NCBI RefSeq assembly: GCF_010015475.1
Contig: NZ_SSNI01000020.1
Location: forward strand, 1-64,000
Direction: 5' to 3'
From: Pontibacter pamirensis
Lineage (GTDB): Bacteria > Bacteroidota > Bacteroidia > Cytophagales > Hymenobacteraceae
DNA length: 64,000 bases
The position numbers and the translations under genes were made by a program. Within the stretch, counting starts at the first letter, position 1; each line of letters opens with the position of its first letter. The notes under the pieces were generated by a model. That model did not search any database, was not told the origin of the DNA, and was given only the letters and a program-made list of their open reading frames with translations. Shown one piece after another: positions 8,382 to 16,405 of the stretch.

Positions 8382-9866
8382 TTAATCGAGGTCGAGTTGC
8401 ATATCAGGTGTGTTCATTTCAAAACCAACCCTTCTGTTAATCAGTCGTAGAGCTTCGGTTCTGCGACGTGGCAGACGCTCATTCACCTGTACTAAAGGTT
8501 GGGACTCACCATAACCTCTGGTTACCAAACGGTCTGGGTTCTGAACTCCTTGCTGTACCAGGTAATCTTTCACATTCTGTGCTCTGGCCTCAGAAAGTGC
8601 TTGGTTGTATTCTTCAGAACCAATGTAGTCAGCATGTCCTTTAATCAGGAGTACGTGATCAGGGTATTTCTGCAGTACTATTACAATGCTATCCAGAAGC
8701 TGCTTATACGCATCCTGCACACGAGCCTGGTCAAACTCAAAGCGTACTTTCTCTTCAATTAGTCGCAGTTCGTCAGGAGTTAGTTCAGGACATCCGTTTG
8801 CTGTGCCTGGGCCTGCAGAGTTAGGGCAAGCATCCTGGTAATCCGGAACACCGTCACCGTCACCGTCTAGCGGGCAACCATCAGGACCTACCTGTACGCC
8901 AGCTGGTGTGTCAGGACATTGGTCATTCGGGTCAGCTACGCCGTCACCGTCAGTATCAGGGCAACCTTGCATGGCAGCAGTACCAGGCTGGTCAGGGCAC
9001 TGATCATCTTTGTCAGCTACGCCGTCACCGTCACGGTCAGGGCAACCTTGTGTAGCTGCTGTACCTGGCTCTGTAGGGCACTGATCCTGGTAATCCGGCA
9101 CACCGTCAGCGTCAGCGTCTAGTGGGCAACCATTTCTATCAACCTCCACACCTGCTGGTGTATCTGGGCATTGGTCTCTTCTGTCTGGCACACCATCACC
9201 GTCCGCATCCGCGGCTTTGCCTAAGTTAAAGCCAAGGCCCACGTTGTGCTGAAGGAAGTTATCATTACTACCTGTGTCATAGCCATCAATCTTGTCCTGT
9301 CCTATAATTACATAGTTGGTTTCAATGAAGGCGCTAACAGCATCTGAGAAACGGAAACGGATACCCGCACCACCTTTTGCAGCGGCTGTGATAAATTTAT
9401 CATCTTCCTGCCGGCTACCATCTGCTCTAAAAGCATCTGTTTTAGCCCAGGCACCACCACCACCAATTTGCAGGTATGGACCGATAAAGGCATCTTCTTT
9501 TAGAAGGCTACCATACAGTTTCAGGCGCAGGGCCAGCATAGCAGTACCCATTTGAGCATCGAAGTTAGCGTTATTGAAGGCGCCGCCTACTTCTGAGTTC
9601 CTGGCTTCCGTGCTACCATAGGTCAGGTGCAAGCCTGCATCTATACCAGACGTTAGATAACGGTTCAGATTAAGACCACCGCCCCACTCCAGCTTGTTGC
9701 TTTCGAAGTACTGGTCATCTATCTCGCCCTTATATTGTAAGGCACTACCGTATATCTGGATGTTTGTTGGTTGATCCGAGCTTTGGGCAAACAACCCGTT
9801 ACTTGCTAACAGCAAGAAAACGAGCGCCATAGCTAATTTACTAAGTTTTGTAAGTTGTGTTTGCAT
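8382..9866 (-). CDS. OmpA family outer-membrane protein with thrombospondin type 3 repeats
   Basis: A 494-residue envelope protein. It has a signal peptide at residues 1-27 (MQTQLTKLSKLAMALVFLLL then ASNGLFAQ), an N-terminal beta-barrel of about 190 residues, a stack of calcium-binding TSP3 repeats (DxDGDGVPDxxDQCP units) over about 215-365, and a C-terminal OmpA peptidoglycan-binding domain (FDQARV, GHADYIGSEEYNQALSEARA, RRTEALRLINRRV). It probably links the outer membrane to peptidoglycan. I chose ATG at 9866 because the signal peptide begins there; the frame extends upstream to 10,007 without a plausible leader. It stands alone, with its terminator at 8330. Confidence 0.93.
   Translation of the reverse strand: MQTQLTKLSKLAMALVFLLLASNGLFAQSSDQPTNIQIYGSALQYKGEIDDQYFESNKLEWGGGLNLNRYLTSGIDAGLHLTYGSTEARNSEVGGAFNNANFDAQMGTAMLALRLKLYGSLLKEDAFIGPYLQIGGGGAWAKTDAFRADGSRQEDDKFITAAAKGGAGIRFRFSDAVSAFIETNYVIIGQDKIDGYDTGSNDNFLQHNVGLGFNLGKAADADGDGVPDRRDQCPDTPAGVEVDRNGCPLDADADGVPDYQDQCPTEPGTAATQGCPDRDGDGVADKDDQCPDQPGTAAMQGCPDTDGDGVADPNDQCPDTPAGVQVGPDGCPLDGDGDGVPDYQDACPNSAGPGTANGCPELTPDELRLIEEKVRFEFDQARVQDAYKQLLDSIVIVLQKYPDHVLLIKGHADYIGSEEYNQALSEARAQNVKDYLVQQGVQNPDRLVTRGYGESQPLVQVNERLPRRRTEALRLINRRVGFEMNTPDMQLDLD
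8780..9215 (-). repeat. tandem DNA repeats encoding TSP3 units
   Basis: Five to six tandem units of roughly 65-80 bp, recognisable by repeated CACCGTCACCGTC and GGGCAACC blocks, encode the DxDGDGVxD calcium-binding stretches of the OmpA protein. Adjacent units are nearly identical at DNA level, so copy-number change by recombination or slippage is possible. Confidence 0.8.
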
Positions 9867-10220
9867 GTTTTTACAATGTATATTTTGATATGACAATACG
9901 TGCATGTTTGGGAAGGAGTTACTCTTATGCCCAAAAAAGAGTCTGGCATTCGGTGACTGCAAGGCTTTAGTTGCACGCAATTTTAGAAGGAGGAAAAATT
10001 TATCCATAGGCTTTCAATAAAATTAAACATTTACACTACCTTGAACACCACGGCAGTTACGTAAAGACGCACATATTATTACCGCTAGAGCATTCCTATA
10101 CTTCAACTGATACAGTAGTACAAGGTTGTTCCAGAAAAAATATTTTGATGCAAGGGCATTAAATTAAGAGTAAGTACAGTAAAACTTGTTGTCAGCACAT
10201 GCCTCAAAGCTTTTCATATT
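9867..10220. other. 353-bp gap upstream of the TSP3-OmpA gene
   Basis: Intergenic between two leftward genes. It must hold the OmpA promoter, but I see no full TAnnTTTG match on the minus strand; the closest is TACATTG at 9874-9880. There is no hairpin terminator for the aminopeptidase gene on this side, no repeat, and no convincing small frame. Confidence 0.5.
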
Positions 10221-11534
10221 TCATTTTTCTACAACAGAACAAAGCTTTTGCTGCATCAGGCGCTCAATATCGTCTGCTTCAATCGGGATGGCCTGCATCA
10301 GATCTCGCGGTCCGTTCTTTGTGATAAGGATATCGTTCTCTAACCGTATGCCAATTCCCTCTTCCCGAATGTAGATGCCCGGCTCGCAGGTAAACACCAT
10401 GCCTTCTTCAAACGGCCTGAACTTATTACCGACATCATGCACATCCAGCCCCAGGTGGTGCGAGGTGCCATGCATAAAATACTTCTTGTAAAGTGGCTTG
10501 GCAGGGTCCTGGTTCCGAACATCGCTCTCGTTCAGCAGCCCCAGCCGGATGAGTTCATTCTCCATCACGGTACCTACAAATTTATGGTATTGGTCGAGGG
10601 TGTTACCCGGCACCAGCATCTGGGTGGCCGCCTTCATCACCGTCAGCACCGAGTTATACACATCGCGCTGACGCGGTGTAAATTTGCCGTTCACCGGCAC
10701 CGTGCGCGTCAGGTCTGCGGCATAATTGGCATACTCTGCCCCGAAATCCATCAGCACCAGCTCTCCGTCTTCGCACTCCTGGTTGTTATCCACATAGTGC
10801 AGAACGCAGGCATTGCCACCAGATGCAATAATAGGCTGATAAGCCGGCCCTCTGGAGCGGTTGCGCAGAAACTCATGATAAAGCTCTGCCTCTATCTCAT
10901 ATTCCTTCACACCGGGCTGTATAAAACCAAGCAGCCGGCGGAAGGCCTTCTCCGTTATATCGCAGGCCTGCTGAATCAGCGCCACCTCCTGCTCCGATTT
11001 TATGGCCCGTAGCTGGTGCATGATGGGCGCGCTGCGCTCATACCTGTGCAAAGGGTAATGCTGCTGGCACCACTTTATAAAGCGGGCATCGCGGGTCTCC
11101 ACCTCTATTATGGCACGCAAGTGCTCGTTTGTGTTCAGGTATAAGTGCTCCGCCTCAAAAAGCTGGGTTTTCAGTATCTGCTCAAACTCATGCGACCACA
11201 AAACGGTGCTGATACCAGACACCTCCCGGGCCTGCTGTTTCGACAGCTTATACCCTTCCCATGTCAGAATATGCTCGTTTGTTTCGCGCACAAAAAGCAC
11301 TTCTTTCATGCGCTCGTCTTTCGCATCCGGGAAAAGCATCAGGATGCTTTCCTCCTGGTCTATACCGCTTAAGTAGAATAAGTCACTGCTTTGGCGGAAG
11401 GGCATGGTGGCGTCTGCATTAGCAGGCATCAAGTCATTAGAATGAAAGATGGCAACGGACGATGATTTGAGCTGTTTTATAACGTGGCGGCGGTTTTGCA
11501 CAAACAGCTCCTGCCCTATTGGGTGGTATTTCAT
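10221..11534 (-). CDS. Xaa-Pro aminopeptidase (M24B, aminopeptidase P family)
   Basis: A 437-residue metallopeptidase that removes N-terminal residues preceding proline. The N-terminal creatinase-like domain covers about residues 1-170 and the pita-bread catalytic domain about 175-430. The five metal ligands are visible in order: Asp and Asp (VLMDFGAEYANYAADLTRTV), His (HGTSHHLGLDVHD), Glu (CEPGIYI) and Glu (RLENDIL). It appears complete and cytosolic, with no signal peptide. It lies upstream of the OmpA gene on the same strand but 354 bases away. Confidence 0.93.
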   Translation of the reverse strand: MKYHPIGQELFVQNRRHVIKQLKSSSVAIFHSNDLMPANADATMPFRQSSDLFYLSGIDQEESILMLFPDAKDERMKEVLFVRETNEHILTWEGYKLSKQQAREVSGISTVLWSHEFEQILKTQLFEAEHLYLNTNEHLRAIIEVETRDARFIKWCQQHYPLHRYERSAPIMHQLRAIKSEQEVALIQQACDITEKAFRRLLGFIQPGVKEYEIEAELYHEFLRNRSRGPAYQPIIASGGNACVLHYVDNNQECEDGELVLMDFGAEYANYAADLTRTVPVNGKFTPRQRDVYNSVLTVMKAATQMLVPGNTLDQYHKFVGTVMENELIRLGLLNESDVRNQDPAKPLYKKYFMHGTSHHLGLDVHDVGNKFRPFEEGMVFTCEPGIYIREEGIGIRLENDILITKNGPRDLMQAIPIEADDIERLMQQKLCSVVEK

Positions 11535-11816
11535 AGTTCGTGATTATTGTTCGGCCCATAAAACTACTAAAATTTACAGAGATGGCAACTGAGGCTTCTC
11601 TTGCTCCGGCTATAAAAGCACTCGTATAAGTAGGGACTGGACTAAAAATTATTTCCTGAGGAGGTACAAGTCTGCACATTTGGAAGTTGCCGCAAACTAT
11701 ATTTACCTTTTGCACAACACTTTAAGGATGCCCTGCCGCTAAGCAGAAAGGCAGGACTGAGAATACCCTCTGAACTGATACAGTTAGCACTGACGAAGGG
11801 GAATCTACCCATCTCT

Positions 11817-12824
11817 CTAACTTCTTTCCATCTCTCTAACTTCCAACACTTGCAGCAGTTGCTCATTCCGTATCTCGCGGGCGCACTTGAAATGGCCTTC
11901 GGGGCAGGCTCTGTAGCCGTGCAGGCCGCAGGGGCGGCAGTAAAGCGGCTCCTGCCGCTCCACCACGTGGGCAAAGCCCGAGAGCGGACCAAAGCCGAAG
12001 CGAGGCACGGTGGAGCAGTAGATGGCACAGGTCGGTGCATTCAGCGCAGAAGCCAGGTGCATGGGGCCGGAGTCGTTCACATAGTTGAGCACCGCATCCC
12101 GCATCAAGGCCGCCGACTGCAACAGGTTCAGCTGCCCGCACAGGTTTTCAACTTGCTGGCTGCTGCTTTGGCTGATGATAGCGTCGCAATGGCTCTTGTC
12201 GGCGGGCGAACCCAGCAGGTAGATTTTATATTTCGTGTCCAGGCTGTTGATGAGTTGCACCCACTGCTCTGGCGGGTACTGCTTTGTAAACCACACCGAA
12301 GTGGGCGCCATACAGATAAACGGCTCCTGCTTCAAGTCCTGCACTTTTGCAAAATCTATCTGGCTGGGGTAAAGCTTTGGCTTGGAGGGGATGGCATTGG
12401 TCAGGCTTTGGATGAGCATGTCGTTGCGCTCCACCTCGTGGGTACCTGACTTCACATCGTGCACATAGCGGCGGGTGAAGAGGCGGGAGAAGGGGTTCTT
12501 TTCAAATCCTACAGTTTCTTTCGCTCCCGAAAAAGCAGTCATAATACCTGTGGCGCCAAAACGCTGCACGTTTACCACCAAGTCATACTGTTCTGCCCTG
12601 ACTTGCTTCAGTAATTTCAGCAGACTTTTATACTTACCCTGCTGCTTGTCCCAAATCAACACTTCCCGTAACAGAGGATGCCCTTTCAGCAGTGCCTCGT
12701 TTCCTTTGCGCAGCAGGAAGTCCAGTTTCGCCTCCGGGTAAAAAGCATGCAGCTTCTCCACCAACGCAGTGGCGAGTACCACGTCTCCCAAAAAAGCTGT
12801 TTGTATGATAAGGATTTTCTTCAT
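11817..12824 (-). CDS. glycosyltransferase family 9 (heptosyltransferase II-like)
   Basis: A 335-residue GT-B glycosyltransferase, paralogous in outline to the one at 670-1668. It has the N-terminal signature ILIIQTAFLGDVVLATALVEKL, a central FICMAPTSVWFTKQYPPEQW segment, the donor-site region YVNDSGPMHLASALNAP and a C-terminal Cys-rich tail (YCRPCGLHGYRACPEGHFKC). The shared CRPC...CP..HFKC tail in both window GT9 proteins suggests a group-specific metal or structural site. It is expected to act in LPS core or other surface-glycan assembly. It is monocistronic here; the 282 bases downstream hold no gene or clear terminator. Confidence 0.88.
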   Translation of the reverse strand: MKKILIIQTAFLGDVVLATALVEKLHAFYPEAKLDFLLRKGNEALLKGHPLLREVLIWDKQQGKYKSLLKLLKQVRAEQYDLVVNVQRFGATGIMTAFSGAKETVGFEKNPFSRLFTRRYVHDVKSGTHEVERNDMLIQSLTNAIPSKPKLYPSQIDFAKVQDLKQEPFICMAPTSVWFTKQYPPEQWVQLINSLDTKYKIYLLGSPADKSHCDAIISQSSSQQVENLCGQLNLLQSAALMRDAVLNYVNDSGPMHLASALNAPTCAIYCSTVPRFGFGPLSGFAHVVERQEPLYCRPCGLHGYRACPEGHFKCAREIRNEQLLQVLEVREMERS

Positions 12825-13223
12825 GCTGATAATAAGCTTCCGGTAAAGCTACACCAAAGCGCGCTGAGTTTAAAAATATAAACTGAAAGGGAGAAACAGG
12901 CAGGAATGAACAGTTGGGAAATCGTTGCCTTTCATGCTAAAAAGCAATATATAGTATATCGCTCATTCTTGCAAAGCGAAGGCTGTTTTTAAACTAAACA
13001 TTAAACTACTTTAACTTAATAGTTCTGATATTCTTATAAAATATCAATTTGAGTCTTGATATTTGTAATGGGTTGCTTTGGTGATGCAGGCAAGTCGCCT
13101 TTCCAAATATGGACTGGCAACCCCTCATGCAGCTGCCTTAGCAGGTGCAAAGATACATCATCAACAGGAAAGGAAAGTCAGCAGACAGCTTTTCCGCCTG
13201 TTATCATTACCTTTTATTATTGT
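12825..13223. other. 399-bp divergent intergenic region
   Basis: It separates the leftward GT9 gene and the rightward lipoprotein gene, so both promoters should lie here. Visible structure: a 9-bp inverted repeat AAATATCAA at 13,039-13,047 with its complement at 13,056-13,064, and a looser GGGTTGC/GCAACCC pair at 13,070-13,076 and 13,117-13,123. A frame runs through from 13,056 but lacks coding character before the lipoprotein signal. No riboswitch class was recognised. Confidence 0.45.
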
Positions 13224-14006
13224 ATGAAAAGAACTTTATTCCTTCCTGGCTTATTAGGCCTTCTGCTTTCCATGTCCGGCTGCGTTTCTACGTACATGCC
13301 CAACGTGCCCAATGTACCCATGTTTACTAAAAAGGGGGAATTGAGCACAGGAGGCCACATAACACCGAAGGGTAATTTTACCTTTAACACAGCCTATGCC
13401 GTTACCGACCACTTTGCGGTGCTGGTGAATGGCTCCATGCTCAACAGCGAGCGCCGAAAAAGAGATTTGCAGCATAACCTGATTGAAGCAGGCGGTGGTT
13501 ACTTCACCTCCTTTGGCCCGGACAATAACCGTGTTTTAGAAGTGTATGGCGGTTTTGGTGGCGGCAGCAGCGACCGCACTGAAAGAGAAGAGAATGACGA
13601 GGGTGCGATCATCTCTGAACGACGCGAGGCAAGCTTCAGCAAATATTTCGTACAGGTAAACTTCAGCTCTAAAAGGAAAAAGTCGCTGCGCCTGTTTGGC
13701 AATGAGTACCCACTGAATTATGGCACTGCTCTACGGGCCAGTTATATAGACATGAACAAACACCTGTTCAATGGTTTACCCGCGGAAGAAGAAGACAATA
13801 TATTTCTGGAACCAATCTTTTATACCCGCCTGACGCTGAATCCATCGGTGCAGCTTCAGTATTCCAGCGGCTCTAACTTCGGCCTGAAAAACCGCAAATC
13901 CCTGACCGCCGGTTACTCTGTTTTCTCGCTTGGCTTTGTAATCAATGTAGGAGGCCGCAACACCACCCAGAGCAAACCTGTTAACACCAAGAAAGCCGCC
14001 CGCTAG
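13224..14006 (+). CDS. outer-membrane lipoprotein, hypothetical
   Basis: A 260-residue protein starting with a lipoprotein signal (MKRTLFLPGLLGLLLSMSGC, probable lipidated Cys20). The mature part looks like a short beta-barrel or beta-sandwich: alternating hydrophobic strands such as TGGHITPKGNFTFNTAYAVT and NRVLEVYGGFGGGSSDRT, ending in VFSLGFVINVGGR. I chose ATG at 13,224 because the signal peptide begins there; the frame extends to 13,056 without a leader. Specific function unknown; it is common as a group in Cytophagales. Confidence 0.78.
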   Translation: MKRTLFLPGLLGLLLSMSGCVSTYMPNVPNVPMFTKKGELSTGGHITPKGNFTFNTAYAVTDHFAVLVNGSMLNSERRKRDLQHNLIEAGGGYFTSFGPDNNRVLEVYGGFGGGSSDRTEREENDEGAIISERREASFSKYFVQVNFSSKRKKSLRLFGNEYPLNYGTALRASYIDMNKHLFNGLPAEEEDNIFLEPIFYTRLTLNPSVQLQYSSGSNFGLKNRKSLTAGYSVFSLGFVINVGGRNTTQSKPVNTKKAAR

Positions 14007-14087
14007 ATCAGGCTTTATTATATAGGTATATAGGCATAGTCATCATCCGGCACGTGTAGCGCTAAAAAGATTCTGCGACTTTTTCCG

Positions 14088-14095
14088 TACCTTTG
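14088..14095 (+). promoter_or_regulatory. Bacteroidota -7 promoter element for the M16 protease
   Basis: TACCTTTG, a full match to TAnnTTTG, ends 21 bases before the ATG at 14,117. No TTTG -33 box is visible at the usual spacing. Confidence 0.5.
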
Positions 14096-14116
14096 CAAGC
14101 CTAAAATCAATATTGA

Positions 14117-15349
14117 ATGCCTGATTATCATATTCATACTTTACCTAACGGGATAAGAATTGTACACAAGCAGGTGCAGCATACCAAAATAGCCCACAGC
14201 GGGTTTATAATGGATATCGGCAGCCGCGACGAACTTTCTAACGAAACAGGAATAGCTCACTTCTGGGAGCACATGGCCTTTAAAGGCACCGAAAAAAGAA
14301 AATCTTTCCACATCCTCAACAGGCTTGAGTCTGTGGGAGGTGAACTGAACGCCTATACTACAAAGGAGAAAATCTGCTTTTACTCCTCTGTGCTGGACAA
14401 GCACTTTGATAAGTCGTTTGAGCTGCTGACGGACATCACCTTCCGTTCCATATTCCCGGAGCGGGAGATTGAGAAAGAACGGGGCGTGATTTTGGAGGAG
14501 ATGGCCATGTACCTCGACACACCGGAAGAAGCTATCGTAGACGAGTTCGACGCCGTTGTATATGACCACCATCCTTTGGGAAACAATATCCTCGGCACGA
14601 AAGAAAGTGTTTCCAGCTTTGAAAAACAGGATTTCTTGAATTTCCTTGACCGCAACCTGAGCACCGACAAACTTATCTTCTGTTCTGTCAGCAACCTGCC
14701 TTTCGAGAAGGTGCTGAAATTGGCAGAAAAGTACCTGGGCGATATTCCGGAGATGAAGAAGCACCGGGAGCGCATTCCGGTCAGCCACTATGTTCCGAAG
14801 TTTATTACCCTTGAAAAACCGATTTCGCAGGCGCATTGTGTAGTGGGCACGCCCGCCTACGCCCTTTCCGATGAGCGCCGCATTCCGTTTTTCATGCTCG
14901 TGAACATACTGGGTGGCCCCGGCATGAACTCGCGCCTGAACCTGGCGGTGCGCGAAAAGCATGGCCTGGTGTATACCATAGACGCCAACTACGCAACCTA
15001 CCTCGACACCGGCCTACTCACCATCTACTTCGGCACAGAGAAAAAGCAACTAAAACGCACGACCTCACTGGTGCTGAAGGAGCTGAAGAAGCTGCGGGAG
15101 AAACCATTGGGCTCCCTGCAGCTGCACACTGCCAAAGAGCAGCTGATGGGGCAGTTGGCCATGGCCGAGGAAAGCAACATGGGCCTGATGATGATGATTG
15201 GCAAGAGCCTTCTGGACCAGGACCGGGTAGACTCGCTGAACGAAATCTTCAGCCAAATCAAAAACATCACCGCCACCGACCTGCTGGACATCGCTAACGA
15301 CGCCCTCCGCGAAGACCAACTCAGCGTACTGAATTATGTGCCGAATTAA
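14117..15349 (+). CDS. M16 family zinc peptidase (insulinase / processing-peptidase type)
   Basis: A 410-residue protein with the inverted zinc motif H48-F-W-E51-H52 (IAHFWEHMAFKG) and the downstream Glu in RGVILEEMAMY. The second, inactive-type M16 half starts near residue 220 and includes the NILGGPGMNSRLNLAVREKHGLVY signature with the Arg and Tyr of the peptide-binding pocket. No signal peptide is visible, so it may be cytosolic or exported by another route. Length and two-half layout fit single-chain bacterial M16B peptidases. An O-methyltransferase gene follows 89 bases later on the same strand. Confidence 0.93.
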   Translation: MPDYHIHTLPNGIRIVHKQVQHTKIAHSGFIMDIGSRDELSNETGIAHFWEHMAFKGTEKRKSFHILNRLESVGGELNAYTTKEKICFYSSVLDKHFDKSFELLTDITFRSIFPEREIEKERGVILEEMAMYLDTPEEAIVDEFDAVVYDHHPLGNNILGTKESVSSFEKQDFLNFLDRNLSTDKLIFCSVSNLPFEKVLKLAEKYLGDIPEMKKHRERIPVSHYVPKFITLEKPISQAHCVVGTPAYALSDERRIPFFMLVNILGGPGMNSRLNLAVREKHGLVYTIDANYATYLDTGLLTIYFGTEKKQLKRTTSLVLKELKKLREKPLGSLQLHTAKEQLMGQLAMAEESNMGLMMMIGKSLLDQDRVDSLNEIFSQIKNITATDLLDIANDALREDQLSVLNYVPN

Positions 15350-15438
15350 TGGCTTAATTGTTTAACTTTTAAATGGTTGATTTTTTAGTTTTCAGAGATC
15401 AGCACTTTAACAAACCAACCATTTAACAGTTTAGAAAA

Positions 15439-16083
15439 ATGGAATTCATAGACGAAGAACTGCTGCAGTATTCAGAGGAACATACCTCACCGGAAAGTGA
15501 TTTGCTGCATAAGGTAAACCGCCAGACGCACCTGAGTGTGCTGCGTCCGCGTATGCTGTCGGGGCACCAGCAGGGGCGTTTACTGTCGATGTTCTCGAAA
15601 ATGATACAGCCAAAGCAGATTCTGGAGATTGGCACCTACACCGGCTACTCCGCACTATGTATGGCTGAAGGGCTGCAAACAGGTGGTACGCTGCACACAA
15701 TCGACATTAACGAAGAACTGGAAGAGCGAGTGCGGGACTATTTTGAGGAAGCAGGACTTTCAGATAGCATAAAGTATTATATCGGCAATGCACTGGAGAT
15801 TCTCCCGACTATTGATGCGGAATATGACCTGGTGTTTATTGATGCTGACAAAATCAACTACACCACCTACTATGACATGGTCATTGATAAGGTGCGTGCA
15901 GGAGGTTATATTATTGCCGATAATGTGCTGTGGAGTGGCAAAGTGCTGGAGAAGTACCGCCGGAAGCTGGACGAAGACACGAAAGCGGTGATGAACTTCA
16001 ACAAAAAGGTGCAGGAGGACGAGCGGGTAGAAAACATATTGCTCCCCATACGCGACGGCCTGATGGTGGCACGCAAAAAATAA
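15439..16083 (+). CDS. class I SAM-dependent O-methyltransferase
   Basis: A 214-residue catechol-O-methyltransferase-type enzyme (Methyltransf_3 family). SAM-binding motif I reads ILEIGTYTGYSALCMAEGL near residue 55. The acidic and metal-binding positions are DLVFIDADKINYTTYYDMV near 131-149 and IIADNVLWSGKV near 157-168. Substrate unknown. It follows the M16 gene and is closed by a hairpin at 16,092. Confidence 0.92.
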   Translation: MEFIDEELLQYSEEHTSPESDLLHKVNRQTHLSVLRPRMLSGHQQGRLLSMFSKMIQPKQILEIGTYTGYSALCMAEGLQTGGTLHTIDINEELEERVRDYFEEAGLSDSIKYYIGNALEILPTIDAEYDLVFIDADKINYTTYYDMVIDKVRAGGYIIADNVLWSGKVLEKYRRKLDEDTKAVMNFNKKVQEDERVENILLPIRDGLMVARKK

Positions 16084-16091
16084 GATGAAGG

Positions 16092-16126
16092 AGCGGGAGG
16101 ACGAAAGAAATGTTCTCCCGCTTTTC
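16092..16126 (+). terminator. terminator after the O-methyltransferase
   Basis: 8-bp GC-rich arms (AGCGGGAG at 16,092-16,099 and its complement at 16,115-16,122) followed by a T-rich run. The stretch from 16,127 to the next start at 16,406 has no gene and includes the promoter element at 16,283. Confidence 0.65.
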
Positions 16127-16282
16127 TTTTTACCTGATTTATACCTTTCCTTTAGCTAACACCCTATCCCACTGCACCTTACTTTTGGCAGCAGCTTTCT
16201 TCTGCTTTCATGGGCTAATCTCTGCCTGAAAATATAATGTAAGAACTTGGCGAAGCGTTTTAAAAAGCGAGGCAAATTGCGT

Positions 16283-16290
16283 TATTTTTG
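16283..16290 (+). promoter_or_regulatory. Bacteroidota -7 promoter element for the LysM transglycosylase
   Basis: TATTTTTG matches TAnnTTTG and lies 116 bases before the ATG at 16,406, implying a leader of about 110 nt in which I see no obvious hairpin. Confidence 0.4.
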
Positions 16291-16405
16291 CGAAGCTATA
16301 TATTACCTTTCAAACATATTAGCACTTAGCTATTTAACAAGCTTCAACTCAATAGAAAGTAGAGCTCCAAATTCAACGTTTAGCCACATTGTAAAGTACC
16401 AAGCC

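Noticed and set aside
8780..9215. Tandem repeats as a CRISPR array
   Set aside because: Units have no constant repeat/variable spacer pattern and translate in frame as TSP3 repeats.
9867..10007. Longer N-terminus for the TSP3-OmpA protein
   Set aside because: The signal peptide starts at 9,866; the extra 47 residues have no family match.
14141..14962. 273-codon open frame opposite the M16 protease
   Set aside because: Mirror frame of a well-supported gene; no family match, signal or spacing logic.
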